The notes under the pieces were generated by a model. It was not told the origin of the DNA. It worked only from the letters and a program-made list of their open reading frames with translations, and searched no databases. Below, piece by piece: positions 1-6,623 of a stretch of 9,610 nucleotides of DNA (its first letter is position 1; the number at the start of each line of letters is the position of its first letter). Source of the stretch: an uncultured Oscillospiraceae bacterium. GTDB lineage: Bacteria > Bacillota > Clostridia > Oscillospirales > Oscillospiraceae. The stretch is from the NCBI GenBank assembly GCA_934546685.1, contig CAKTEB010000086.1, positions 1 to 9,610 of the forward strand. Direction: 5' to 3'. Both the position numbers and the translations under genes were made by a program.

Positions 1-1302
1 AGCGATGCCGTCCAGATGGAAGCGGCCCAGAGACTTGTTGTCAGCTGCGAACTCACGCTCGCCCTGGAGCACGTTGACCTCAACGGAGGTCTGGTTGTCA
101 GCGGCAGTGGAGAAGATCTGGCTCTTGGAGACAGGAATGGTGGTGTTGCGGTCGATGAGCTTGGTGAACACGCCGCCCATGGTCTCAATGCCCAGGGACA
201 GGGGGGTAACGTCCAGCAGCAGCATGCCGTTGACATCGCCGCCCAGAACGCCGCCCTGAATGGCCGCGCCAACGGCCACGCACTCGTCGGGGTTGATGCC
301 CTTGAAGCCGTCCTTGCCGGTGATCTTCTTAACAGCCTCCTGAACTGCGGGGATACGGCTGGAGCCGCCTACCAGCAGAACCTTGGAGATATCGGAGGCG
401 GAGAGGCCGGCGTCCTTCATGGCCTGACGGACAGGCACCATGGTCTTCTCTACCAGGTCGGCGGTGAGCTCATTGAACTTTGCCCGGGTCAGGGTAACGT
501 CCAGATGCTTGGGGCCGGTGGCGTCGGCGGTGATATAGGGCAGGTTCACGTTGGAGGTTGTGACGCCGGACAGCTCAATCTTGGCCTTCTCGGCGGCCTC
601 CTTCAGACGCTGCATGGCGACCTTGTCGGAGGTCAGGTCGATGCCGTTCTCCTTCTTGAACTCAGCGGCCAGGTAATCCATGATGCGCTGGTCGAAGTCG
701 TCGCCGCCCAGATGGGTGTCGCCGGCAGTGGCCAGAACCTCGATGATGCCCTCGCCGATATCCAGGATGGACACATCGAAGGTGCCGCCGCCCAGATCGT
801 AGACCATGATCTTCTGATCCTCTTCCTTGTCAACACCGTAGGCCAGAGCGGCTGCGGTGGGCTCGTTGATGATACGCTTTACGTCCAGACCGGCGATCTT
901 GCCTGCGTCCTTGGTGGCCTGACGCTGGGAGTCGTTGAAGTATGCGGGAACGGTGATAACAGCCTCGGAGACCGTCTGGCCCAGATAAGCCTCGGCGTCG
1001 GCCTTCAGCTTCTGAAGGATCATAGCGGAGATCTCCTGGGGGGTGTAGCTCTTGCCGTCCACGGTGACCTTGTGGTCGGTGCCCATCTGACGCTTGATGG
1101 AAGCGATGGTACGGTCGGGGTTCTGGATGGCCTGACGCTTTGCGACCTGGCCCACCATACGCTCGCCGTTCTTGGCGAATGCGACCACAGAGGGGGTAGT
1201 ACGGCTGCCCTCGGCGTTTGCGATGACAACGGGTTCGCCGCCTTCCATAACGGCGACGCAGCTGTTTGTAGTACCTAAATCAATACCAATGATCTTAGAC
1301 AT
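1..1302 (-). CDS. dnaK: Molecular chaperone DnaK (Hsp70), C-terminus cut by window edge
   Basis: ATP-dependent Hsp70 chaperone of the cytoplasm that binds unfolded segments and works with GrpE (encoded just upstream) and a DnaJ that would be expected beyond the left edge. The 434 visible residues start MSKIIGIDLGTTNSCVA, which holds the phosphate-1 loop of the actin-like ATPase. The phosphate-2 motif DLGGGTFDVSIL lies near residues 169-180, LVGGSSRIP marks the adenosine pocket, and the interdomain linker is followed by LLLDVTPLSLGIET. The visible part stops inside the substrate-binding beta domain (LGRFHLDGIA); the helical lid is outside the window. The segment after RQAIQNPDRTIASIKRQMG lacks the roughly 24-residue insert of E. 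coli DnaK, as is usual in Gram-positive lineages. An AGGAGG site lies 9 bases before the ATG. There is no terminator or clear promoter in the 50 bp after grpE, so it is read with hrcA and grpE. Confidence 0.98.
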   Translation of the reverse strand, partial: MSKIIGIDLGTTNSCVAVMEGGEPVVIANAEGSRTTPSVVAFAKNGERMVGQVAKRQAIQNPDRTIASIKRQMGTDHKVTVDGKSYTPQEISAMILQKLKADAEAYLGQTVSEAVITVPAYFNDSQRQATKDAGKIAGLDVKRIINEPTAAALAYGVDKEEDQKIMVYDLGGGTFDVSILDIGEGIIEVLATAGDTHLGGDDFDQRIMDYLAAEFKKENGIDLTSDKVAMQRLKEAAEKAKIELSGVTTSNVNLPYITADATGPKHLDVTLTRAKFNELTADLVEKTMVPVRQAMKDAGLSASDISKVLLVGGSSRIPAVQEAVKKITGKDGFKGINPDECVAVGAAIQGGVLGGDVNGMLLLDVTPLSLGIETMGGVFTKLIDRNTTIPVSKSQIFSTAADNQTSVEVNVLQGEREFAADNKSLGRFHLDGIA

Positions 1303-1352
1303 AATGTTGTTCCTCCTATATGAAACTATATTTTACAAATTTTTAGGACCTT

Positions 1353-1925
1353 TTAGTTGGCAGTCTGAACCATTGCGTGGCGGATCACCTTGTCTCCCAG
1401 GCTGAAGCCCTTTTGGAAGACCTGGACGATCTCGCCTTCTTTATAATTATCATCGTCTATATGCATCACTGCATTGTGGAGATTGGGATCGAAGATCTCA
1501 CCCGGCTCTCCGTAGACGGTAACTTCCATTTTCTTGAGGATCTCCACCAGGCCGTTCATGGTCATCTCCACGCCCTTTTTATAGGCGGTGTCGGCGGTCT
1601 CCTGCTCCAGCGCCCGGCACAGATTGTCGTAGACGGGAAGGAACTTCTCAATGGCGCTGGCCTTGCCGTCCCGGAACATGGAATCCTTCTCCTTCTGGGA
1701 GCGCTTGCGGTAGTTATCATATTCGGCTGCCAGCCGAAGGTAGTTGTCATGCTCCTTTTCCAGAGCCGCCTGAGCCTCTGCCAGAGGATCGGGCTGGGGC
1801 GCTTCCTCAGCGGGTGCCTCCTGGGCCTCGGCCTGGGGCTCTGCCTCGGGGGCAGCGGGTTCTTCTTTTACTTCCTCTTCAGCGGGAGCGGTCTCCGGCT
1901 GCTGCTTTGTTGTTTCTTCTGCCAT
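1353..1925 (-). CDS. grpE: Nucleotide exchange factor GrpE
   Basis: Co-chaperone that releases ADP from DnaK, here 190 residues, a normal length. Residues 1 to about 50 are a disordered tail very rich in Glu, Ala and Pro. They are followed by a long helical coiled-coil segment (about 50-100, including EHDNYLRLAAEYDNYRKR) that forms the GrpE dimer stalk. The C-terminal beta domain carries the family signature FDPNLHNAVMHI and ends GFSLGDKVIRHAMVQTAN. The gene begins 6 bp after the hrcA stop. Its AGGAGG ribosome site overlaps the last hrcA codons and stop, which suggests translational coupling. Expression should follow the CIRCE-controlled promoter upstream of hrcA. The acidic tail is longer and more repetitive than in E. 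coli GrpE but is typical of Clostridia. Confidence 0.97.
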   Translation of the reverse strand: MAEETTKQQPETAPAEEEVKEEPAAPEAEPQAEAQEAPAEEAPQPDPLAEAQAALEKEHDNYLRLAAEYDNYRKRSQKEKDSMFRDGKASAIEKFLPVYDNLCRALEQETADTAYKKGVEMTMNGLVEILKKMEVTVYGEPGEIFDPNLHNAVMHIDDDNYKEGEIVQVFQKGFSLGDKVIRHAMVQTAN

Positions 1926-1931
1926 ATGCGA

Positions 1932-3017
1932 TCATTCCTCCTGCTTGGGTGGTTCTGGTATCTGCTTTGGGGTATTCTCCGCTGGCGCGGCGGGCAGGCC
2001 CTTTGAGAACATCTTGCCCAGACCCTCGGCGAAATATGTCAGCTTTGCGGCCACCTGGGCGTAGTCCATGCGAGTGGGGCCAACCACTCCCAGCATGCCC
2101 TGCATGCCATCGCCCAGATCATACCGGGCCATGACCACGCTGGTGTCCTTCAAGGCCTGAGAGACATTTTCGGGGCCCACCAGGATCTTGACCTGATCCT
2201 GTGCGTCCGGCACAGGCAGGGTGGAGATGGTCTCCGCATCCAGGTGGGTGATGAGCTCAGACGCCTTGGAGACATCCTGATATTCCGGCTGGCCCAACAG
2301 CTTGGTCTGGCCGGTGACATAGACGTTGTTTTTCTGCTCTTCCGTCAGCACCGAAACGGTGGAATCCACGATCACGGAAACCAGGCTGGCGGCGGAGCCG
2401 GCGTTCTTCTGGATCTTTGCCAGCAGCTGCGGGGTGATCTCCTGGGCGGAGAGATCCGTAAGGCTGGCGTTGAGCACTGCGGTGAGACTCTTGAGATCCT
2501 GGGCGTCCACGTCTACAGGCAGCTTGATGAGCTTATTGCGGACGGCCTCGGTGCTGGTGAGCAGCACCAGGATGAAATTGTGGGGCGCGGTCTGGATCAG
2601 CTCAAAGTGCTCAATGGTCACGGCACGGCTTTTGGTGGCCACGGCGTAGGCCGGAAGATTGGTGAGGCCGGAGATCAGCTGACCAACCTGTGCGATGGCC
2701 TTGTCAAATTCCTGGAGCCTGCTGTCCATAGCCTTGGAGAGCTTCTGGGTCTCGTCCCGGCTCATGCGGTAATCCTGCATCAGCTCGTCGATATAGAATC
2801 GATAGCCCGCGGGGGAAGGCACCCGGCCAGCCGAAGTATGGGGCTGCTCCAGGAGTCCGTCTTCCGTCAGGGCTGCGAGCTCGTTGCGAATGGTGGCGGA
2901 GGAAAAGTCCATATCCGGCATGGCGGCGATGGTTTTGGAGCCCACTGGTTCGGCGGTCTCTACATAACAATCTACCACGGCGCGGAGTATCTTTTTCTGC
3001 CGCTGGGTCAATTCCAT
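1932..3017 (-). CDS. hrcA: Heat-inducible transcription repressor HrcA
   Basis: DNA-binding repressor of class I heat-shock genes. It binds the CIRCE operator and depends on GroEL for folding in characterised relatives. The protein is 361 residues, slightly longer than the usual 340-350 because of a Pro/Glu-rich tail after KMFSKG. The N-terminal winged helix (1-75) includes QRQKKILRAVVDCYVETAEPVGSKTI and SSATIRNELAALTEDG, followed by the conserved block HTSAGRVPSPAGYRFYIDEL (60-79). The C-terminal core holds the family motif VGPTRMDY. I chose the ATG at 3017 because AAAGAGGTG sits directly upstream at normal spacing. The longer frame begins with a TTG inside the CIRCE operator, at or before the expected transcript start. 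As first gene of hrcA-grpE-dnaK it should be autoregulated. Confidence 0.96.
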   Translation of the reverse strand: MELTQRQKKILRAVVDCYVETAEPVGSKTIAAMPDMDFSSATIRNELAALTEDGLLEQPHTSAGRVPSPAGYRFYIDELMQDYRMSRDETQKLSKAMDSRLQEFDKAIAQVGQLISGLTNLPAYAVATKSRAVTIEHFELIQTAPHNFILVLLTSTEAVRNKLIKLPVDVDAQDLKSLTAVLNASLTDLSAQEITPQLLAKIQKNAGSAASLVSVIVDSTVSVLTEEQKNNVYVTGQTKLLGQPEYQDVSKASELITHLDAETISTLPVPDAQDQVKILVGPENVSQALKDTSVVMARYDLGDGMQGMLGVVGPTRMDYAQVAAKLTYFAEGLGKMFSKGLPAAPAENTPKQIPEPPKQEE

Positions 3018-3036
3018 GTTGCACACCTCTTTCGCT

Positions 3037-3063
3037 TTAGCACTCAATCTCTCTGAGTGCTAA
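3037..3063 (-). promoter_or_regulatory. CIRCE operator (HrcA binding site)
   Basis: A perfect 9-bp inverted repeat, TTAGCACTC, nine bases, GAGTGCTAA, which matches the classical CIRCE element exactly. It lies immediately downstream of the -10 box and just upstream of the hrcA ribosome site, so bound HrcA would block transcript initiation. It is the only copy seen in the window, and no sign of a groES-groEL operon is present. Confidence 0.98.
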
Positions 3064-3067
3064 GATA

Positions 3068-3096
3068 AATGTACCACTGCTTTCGGGGATTGTCAA
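3068..3096 (-). promoter_or_regulatory. SigA-type promoter of the hrcA-grpE-dnaK operon
   Basis: The -35 box TTGACA (3091-3096) is a perfect consensus. A 17-base spacer separates it from the -10 box TACATT (3068-3073). The expected start falls at the edge of CIRCE, which fits repression by HrcA. Confidence 0.9.
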
Positions 3097-3185
3097 TAGG
3101 AGATTATGAATAAATTTGAAACATTGCAGAAAGGACGAAAAAACCGTGGAGTTGACGGAGAAGGGGCCAGAATCGCCTGCCCGGT

Positions 3186-3227
3186 TATACAAAATGCCCC
3201 GGTGCAGCGCAAAGCTGTACCGGGGCA
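3186..3227 (-). terminator. Intrinsic terminator of trxB
   Basis: On the minus strand a 14-base stem begins TGCCCCGGT and closes ACCGGGGCA around the loop TTTGC, with one A/C mismatch. It is followed by TTTTGT. It lies 15 bases after the trxB stop and separates trxB from the heat-shock operon promoter about 80 bp further on. Confidence 0.88.
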
Positions 3228-3242
3228 GAATAGCGGCGGTAT

Positions 3243-4148
3243 TTAGCTGAGTTCCCGTCCGGCCATCTCTGCGGCCACCGCACCGTCGGCCAGGGCCGTG
3301 ACGATCTGACGGATCTCCTTGGTGCGGAGGTCTCCGGCCACGAACAGGCCGGGGACGGAGGTGCGGCAGTCCTCAGCCGCCGCAATATAGCCCTGGCTGT
3401 CCGTTTCCACCAGGCCCTCATATAGGGTGGTATCTGGCTGGAGGCCGATGGCCACGAAGACGCCGTCCAGGGCCAGCGTTTCAGTTTTATTTCCCTGAGA
3501 GAAGCTGAGGCCGGAGACCTTGTCCTCCCCCAGGATCTCCCGAGCCTGGGCCTCAAAGTGGACGGTGATGTTTTCGGCGGCCTGGATCTTGCGAACCAGG
3601 GCGGCCTGGGCCCGGAAATGATCCTTCCGCACCAGCAGATGGACCTGACGGCAGATACCGGAGAGGTACAGGGCGTCCTCCAGGGCGGTATTGCCGCCGC
3701 CCACCACGGCCACATCCTTGCCCCGGTAAAAGGCCCCGTCGCAGACCGCGCACCAGCCCACGCCGTGTCCGGCGAGCCGATCCTCTCCGGGAATGCCCAG
3801 TCTGCGGCGGCGCACGCCCATGGCCAGGATCACCCGGCGGGCCTCATAGCAGACGTCACTGTCGGTGCAGATCCGGAAATAGTCCTGATGCCGCTCCAGC
3901 TTTGCGGCCTTTTCAAAGGCAGTGGAGACGTTGAAGGCCTCCACCTGCTGACCGAAGCGCATGGCCAGCTCCCAGCCCTGGGCATCTGGGGTGCCAGGCA
4001 TATTCTCAATGGTGCTGGTCTCGGCCATCTGGCCGCCGTAGGTCTTCTCCTCCATTAAAAGCACCGTGTGACCGGCCCGGAGACTGTAGAGGGCGGCGGT
4101 GAGACCGGCGGGGCCGCCGCCGATGACGCAGATATCGTACATTTGCAT
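3243..4148 (-). CDS. trxB: Thioredoxin-disulfide reductase (TrxB-like)
   Basis: A 301-residue cytoplasmic FAD enzyme that passes electrons from a nicotinamide cofactor to thioredoxin. The FAD-binding loop GGGPAGLTAALY is at 10-21, the redox pair CAVC at C133/C136 is followed by DGAFYRG, the second nucleotide loop GGGNTA is at 150-155, and the C-terminal FAD motif GLFVAGDL is at 267-274. Where E. coli TrxB has HRR...R to hold the NADPH 2'-phosphate, this protein has VRKDHFR (173-179). The basic residues are mostly kept, so NADPH use is plausible but not certain. The ATG at 4148 has AAGGAGG 9 bases upstream; a second ATG two codons in is less likely. It is transcribed alone, with no trxA next to it. 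A related low-molecular-weight disulfide reductase is an alternative, but the CxxC position is that of TrxB. Confidence 0.9.
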   Translation of the reverse strand: MQMYDICVIGGGPAGLTAALYSLRAGHTVLLMEEKTYGGQMAETSTIENMPGTPDAQGWELAMRFGQQVEAFNVSTAFEKAAKLERHQDYFRICTDSDVCYEARRVILAMGVRRRRLGIPGEDRLAGHGVGWCAVCDGAFYRGKDVAVVGGGNTALEDALYLSGICRQVHLLVRKDHFRAQAALVRKIQAAENITVHFEAQAREILGEDKVSGLSFSQGNKTETLALDGVFVAIGLQPDTTLYEGLVETDSQGYIAAAEDCRTSVPGLFVAGDLRTKEIRQIVTALADGAVAAEMAGRELS

Positions 4149-4194
4149 ATGGATGCTCCTCCTTTGCGGGGTGTTGTTTCGATCATTTATCCAC

Positions 4195-4224
4195 AGTATA
4201 CCACAAAGGATCGCGCTTACGCAA
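4195..4224 (-). promoter_or_regulatory. Extended -10 promoter of trxB
   Basis: The -10 box TATACT (4195-4200) is preceded by TGG, an extended -10 motif. A weak -35, TTGCGT (4219-4224), lies 18 bases further upstream. The -35 box touches the T-tract of the glnN terminator, so the two units are packed back to back. The trxB leader is about 40 bases. Confidence 0.72.
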
Positions 4225-4256
4225 AAAAATCCCTGCCGCAGAGCAGCGGCAGGGAT
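4223..4256 (-). terminator. Intrinsic terminator of glnN
   Basis: On the minus strand a perfect 11-bp stem ATCCCTGCCGC / GCGGCAGGGAT around a six-base loop TGCTCT runs straight into a T-tract. It begins 13 bases after the glnN stop and is the strongest terminator in the window. Confidence 0.95.
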
Positions 4257-4269
4257 CTGGAACTTAAAA

Positions 4270-6357
4270 TCAAACGTAGAACAGCATTTCGGAGTAGCTG
4301 GGCAGAGGCCAGTAATCCTTGCCGATGATGATCTCGCAGTGGTCGGCGGCGGCGCGGATAGCGCTCATGGCGGGAACCACCTGGCGGCAGTAGTAGGCGG
4401 CCAGATCATAGGTGCCCTCGATGGAGTCCACCTTGTTCATGAGCTCATCGAGCTTGTCGGCGGCGGCGTTCATGTTGTCCACGTCCTTGGTGACGGAGGT
4501 AAGGATCTGCTCCTCGGTCTTGATGGAGATGACTTCGCTGACGGCCTTCTTGGCGGCGGCGGTCTCGGCCACGGAGGACAGGAAGTCCAGGGCGGCGGGG
4601 ATCAGCTGGCGGCGGGCCATGCCCAGGGTGGTGAGGGCCTCAATGTTGATGACCTTGGAGTAGTGCTCCAGCTCCACCTCATAGCGGCTCTGCATTTCCA
4701 CGGGGGACAGCACGTTCATCTCGTCCATCAGGGCGATGTTCTTGTCGGAGAGCATGGAGGGCAGGGCGTCCACAGTGGTTTTCATGTTCAGAAGGCCGCG
4801 CTTCTCTGCCTCTGCCTCCCACTCGGCGGAATAGCCGTTGCCGTTGAACAGGATGCGCTCGTGGGCCTTGATGGTCTTCTTGATCCAGGCGGCGGCTGCG
4901 GCAGTGAAGTCCTCAGCGCCCTCCATCTCGGCGGCGAAGTCCTTGAGGACCTTGGCCACGGCAGCGTTCAGCACGGTGTTGGCGTCGGAGAGGTTCATGG
5001 CAGAGCCGGGCATACGGAACTCGAACTTATTGCCGGTGAAGGCGAAGGGAGAGGTGCGGTTCCGGTCGGTGTTATCCTTGGGGAATACAGGCAGAACATC
5101 TACGCCCAGGTCGATCTTGGCCTTGCCCTTGGCCTCGTAGGGGCTGTCGTTGGCGATGGAATCCAGAATAGCGCCCAGCTCGTCGCCCACGAAGATGGAG
5201 ATGATGGCCGGGGGAGCCTCGTTAGCGCCCAGACGGTGATCGTTGCCGGGAGAGGCCACGGTGGCCCGGAGCAGATCCTGATACTCGTCCACGGCCTTGA
5301 TAACGGCGGTCAGGAAGGTCAGAAACTGGAGGTTATCCATGGGGGTGTCGCCGGGATCCAGCAGGTTCTCGCTGCCTGCGGACAGGGACCAGTTGTTGTG
5401 CTTGCCGGAGCCGTTGACCCCGTCGAAGGGCTTCTCGTGGAGCAGGCACACCAGGCCATGACGCTCGGCTACCTTCTTCATCATTTCCATGGTGATGAGG
5501 TTGTGGTCGATGGCCTTGTTGGTGGTATCAAAGATGGGAGCCAGCTCATGCTGGGCCGGGGCCACCTCGTTGTGCTTGGTGCGGGCGGGAACACCCAGCT
5601 TCCACAGCTCGTCGTCCAGCTCCTTCATAAACTCGGAGACCTGGGGACGGATCACGCCGAAGTAGTGCTCCTCCAGCTCCTGGCCCTTGGCTGCGGAGTG
5701 GCCGAAGAGGGTGCGGCCGGTGAGGATCAGATCCTCCCGCTGCTCATAGTCCTCCTTGCGGATCAGGAAATACTCCTGCTCGGGGCCTACGGTGGAGGAA
5801 ACATGGGTATAGTTCTTGCCAAAGAGCTTCAGAACCTTGCAGGCCTCCTGAGAGATGGCCTTCATGGAGCGGAGCAGAGGGGTCTTCTTATCCAAGGCCT
5901 CGCCGGTGTAGGAACAGAAGGCGGTGGGGATGCACAGCACATCGTCCTTTACAAAGGCGTAGCTGGTGGGATCCCAGGCGGTATAGCCCCGGGCCTCGCA
6001 GGTGGCGCGTAGGCCGCCGGAGGGGAAGGAGGAGGCGTCAGGCTCGCCCTGGATCAGCTCCTTGCCCTTAAATTCCATAATGGCAGTGCCGTCGCCCATG
6101 GGAGACACGAAGCCGTCATGCTTTTCGGAGGTGATGCCGGTGAGGGGCTGGAACCAGTGCGTATAGTGGGTGGCGCCCTTTTCGATGGCCCAATCCTTCA
6201 TGACGCTGGCTACCACGTTGGCCACATCCAGGTCCAGGGGCTTGCCCTCGTCGATGGTAGCCTTCAGGCTCTTGTAGGTGGCGCTGGGAAGGCGTTCCTT
6301 CATCACATGCTCATTGAATACCATGGAGCCGTAGATGTCCTTGGTGTTTGCTGCCAT
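4270..6357 (-). CDS. glnN: Type III glutamine synthetase (GSIII, GlnN)
   Basis: ATP-dependent ligation of ammonia to glutamate, the main ammonia-assimilation step. The 695 residues match the GSIII class (about 700) and not the 440-470 residues of GlnA types. Residues 1 to about 170 are the GSIII-specific N-terminal region (DIYGSMVFNEHVM, THYTHWFQPLTG). Catalytic-core motifs follow: GPEQEYF (191-197) with metal-binding Glu, NEVAPAQHELAPIFD (263-277), GVNGSGKHNNWS (313-324), NDHRLGANEAPPA (372-384), DRNRTSPFAFTGNKFEFR (431-448). The C-terminus ends DYWPLPSYSEMLFYV. AAGGAG lies 9 bases before the ATG. It is a single-gene unit with its own promoter and terminator. The 97-base leader contains a terminator-like hairpin and a competing hairpin, so attenuation by nitrogen status is likely. 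It carries no adenylylation loop known from GSI. Some annotations call it glnA. Confidence 0.97.
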   Translation of the reverse strand: MAANTKDIYGSMVFNEHVMKERLPSATYKSLKATIDEGKPLDLDVANVVASVMKDWAIEKGATHYTHWFQPLTGITSEKHDGFVSPMGDGTAIMEFKGKELIQGEPDASSFPSGGLRATCEARGYTAWDPTSYAFVKDDVLCIPTAFCSYTGEALDKKTPLLRSMKAISQEACKVLKLFGKNYTHVSSTVGPEQEYFLIRKEDYEQREDLILTGRTLFGHSAAKGQELEEHYFGVIRPQVSEFMKELDDELWKLGVPARTKHNEVAPAQHELAPIFDTTNKAIDHNLITMEMMKKVAERHGLVCLLHEKPFDGVNGSGKHNNWSLSAGSENLLDPGDTPMDNLQFLTFLTAVIKAVDEYQDLLRATVASPGNDHRLGANEAPPAIISIFVGDELGAILDSIANDSPYEAKGKAKIDLGVDVLPVFPKDNTDRNRTSPFAFTGNKFEFRMPGSAMNLSDANTVLNAAVAKVLKDFAAEMEGAEDFTAAAAAWIKKTIKAHERILFNGNGYSAEWEAEAEKRGLLNMKTTVDALPSMLSDKNIALMDEMNVLSPVEMQSRYEVELEHYSKVINIEALTTLGMARRQLIPAALDFLSSVAETAAAKKAVSEVISIKTEEQILTSVTKDVDNMNAAADKLDELMNKVDSIEGTYDLAAYYCRQVVPAMSAIRAAADHCEIIIGKDYWPLPSYSEMLFYV

Positions 6358-6404
6358 ATAAATCTACTCCTTTTTGAAAAGATCTCCGCTGGGCGGGTGA
6401 ACTC

Positions 6405-6443
6405 AAAGAAAATAGGCGCCGTGAGGGGGTCCCTCACAGCGCC
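6405..6443 (-). terminator. Leader terminator (putative attenuator) of glnN
   Basis: On the minus strand GGCGC-T-GTGAGGG pairs with CCCTCAC-G-GCGCC around a 3-base loop: 12 Watson-Crick pairs and one T/G wobble. The T-rich run TATTTTCTTT follows. It lies between the glnN promoter and start codon. No minus-strand gene lies upstream that it could serve, so it should stop transcripts before glnN unless it is disrupted. Confidence 0.75.
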
Positions 6444-6453
6444 CTTGCTGTAA
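6434..6453 (-). promoter_or_regulatory. Candidate antiterminator hairpin in the glnN leader
   Basis: On the minus strand TTACAGC pairs with GCTGTGA (6 Watson-Crick pairs and one wobble) around the six-base loop AAGGGC. It starts one base after the predicted transcript start. Its 3' arm and part of its loop are also the 5' arm of the leader terminator, so the two cannot coexist. A loop of six with A first and G fourth resembles one half of the two-hairpin target of ANTAR antiterminators. Only one such hairpin is visible here, so the class assignment is tentative. Confidence 0.5.
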
Positions 6454-6460
6454 CGACCAC

Positions 6461-6489
6461 ATTATACTGCAATTCCGCTTTGGGGTCAA
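6461..6489 (-). promoter_or_regulatory. SigA-type promoter of glnN
   Basis: TTGACC (6484-6489), a 17-base spacer, and a perfect TATAAT (6461-6466). This is a near-consensus promoter; the start is expected near 6454. It diverges from the lipoprotein promoter about 80 bp away. Confidence 0.9.
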
Positions 6490-6570
6490 TTACATTTTTG
6501 CTGAATTTTATGCGGAATGCAGGAATTTTTCGTACACTATGCAAAGGAGGGCTCAGCTGCGGCGGAGCAG

Positions 6571-6599
6571 TTGCATTTTTTCCGGGAATGTGCTATCCT
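6571..6599 (+). promoter_or_regulatory. Extended -10 promoter of the lipoprotein gene
   Basis: TTGCAT (6571-6576), a 17-base spacer, and TATCCT (6594-6599) preceded directly by TGC, an extended -10 motif. The start would be near 6606, leaving a very short leader ahead of the AAGGAGG ribosome site. Confidence 0.6.
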
Positions 6600-6623
6600 G
6601 CGGGTAGACAAGGAGGCGTTTTT

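Noticed and set aside
16..1278. 420-codon plus-strand open frame opposite dnaK
   Set aside because: It is the antisense shadow of a GC-rich conserved gene. The translation is a low-complexity Gly/Val/Leu/Asp mixture with no recognisable domain, and dnaK is certain on the other strand.
1303..1352. Possible internal promoter before dnaK (TATAGT-like sequence)
   Set aside because: The gap is AT-rich, but no acceptable -35 box lies at the right distance. The operon promoter upstream of hrcA is enough.
3018..3047. Extended hrcA start at a TTG
   Set aside because: The TTG lies inside the CIRCE operator at the expected transcript start and lacks a ribosome site. The ATG at 3017 has a good one.
3106..3246. 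46-codon plus-strand ORF (starts MNKFETLQKGRK) with AGGAG just upstream
   Set aside because: The spacing of AGGAG to the ATG is only 3 bases, there is no promoter on that strand, and the frame reads straight through the trxB terminator hairpin. A short coincidence is more likely than a gene.
4099..6012. 637-codon plus-strand open frame opposite glnN
   Set aside because: It has the same cause as the frame opposite dnaK: biased third positions keep an antisense frame open. There is no ribosome site or recognisable domain, and it runs through the glnN terminator and the trxB promoter.
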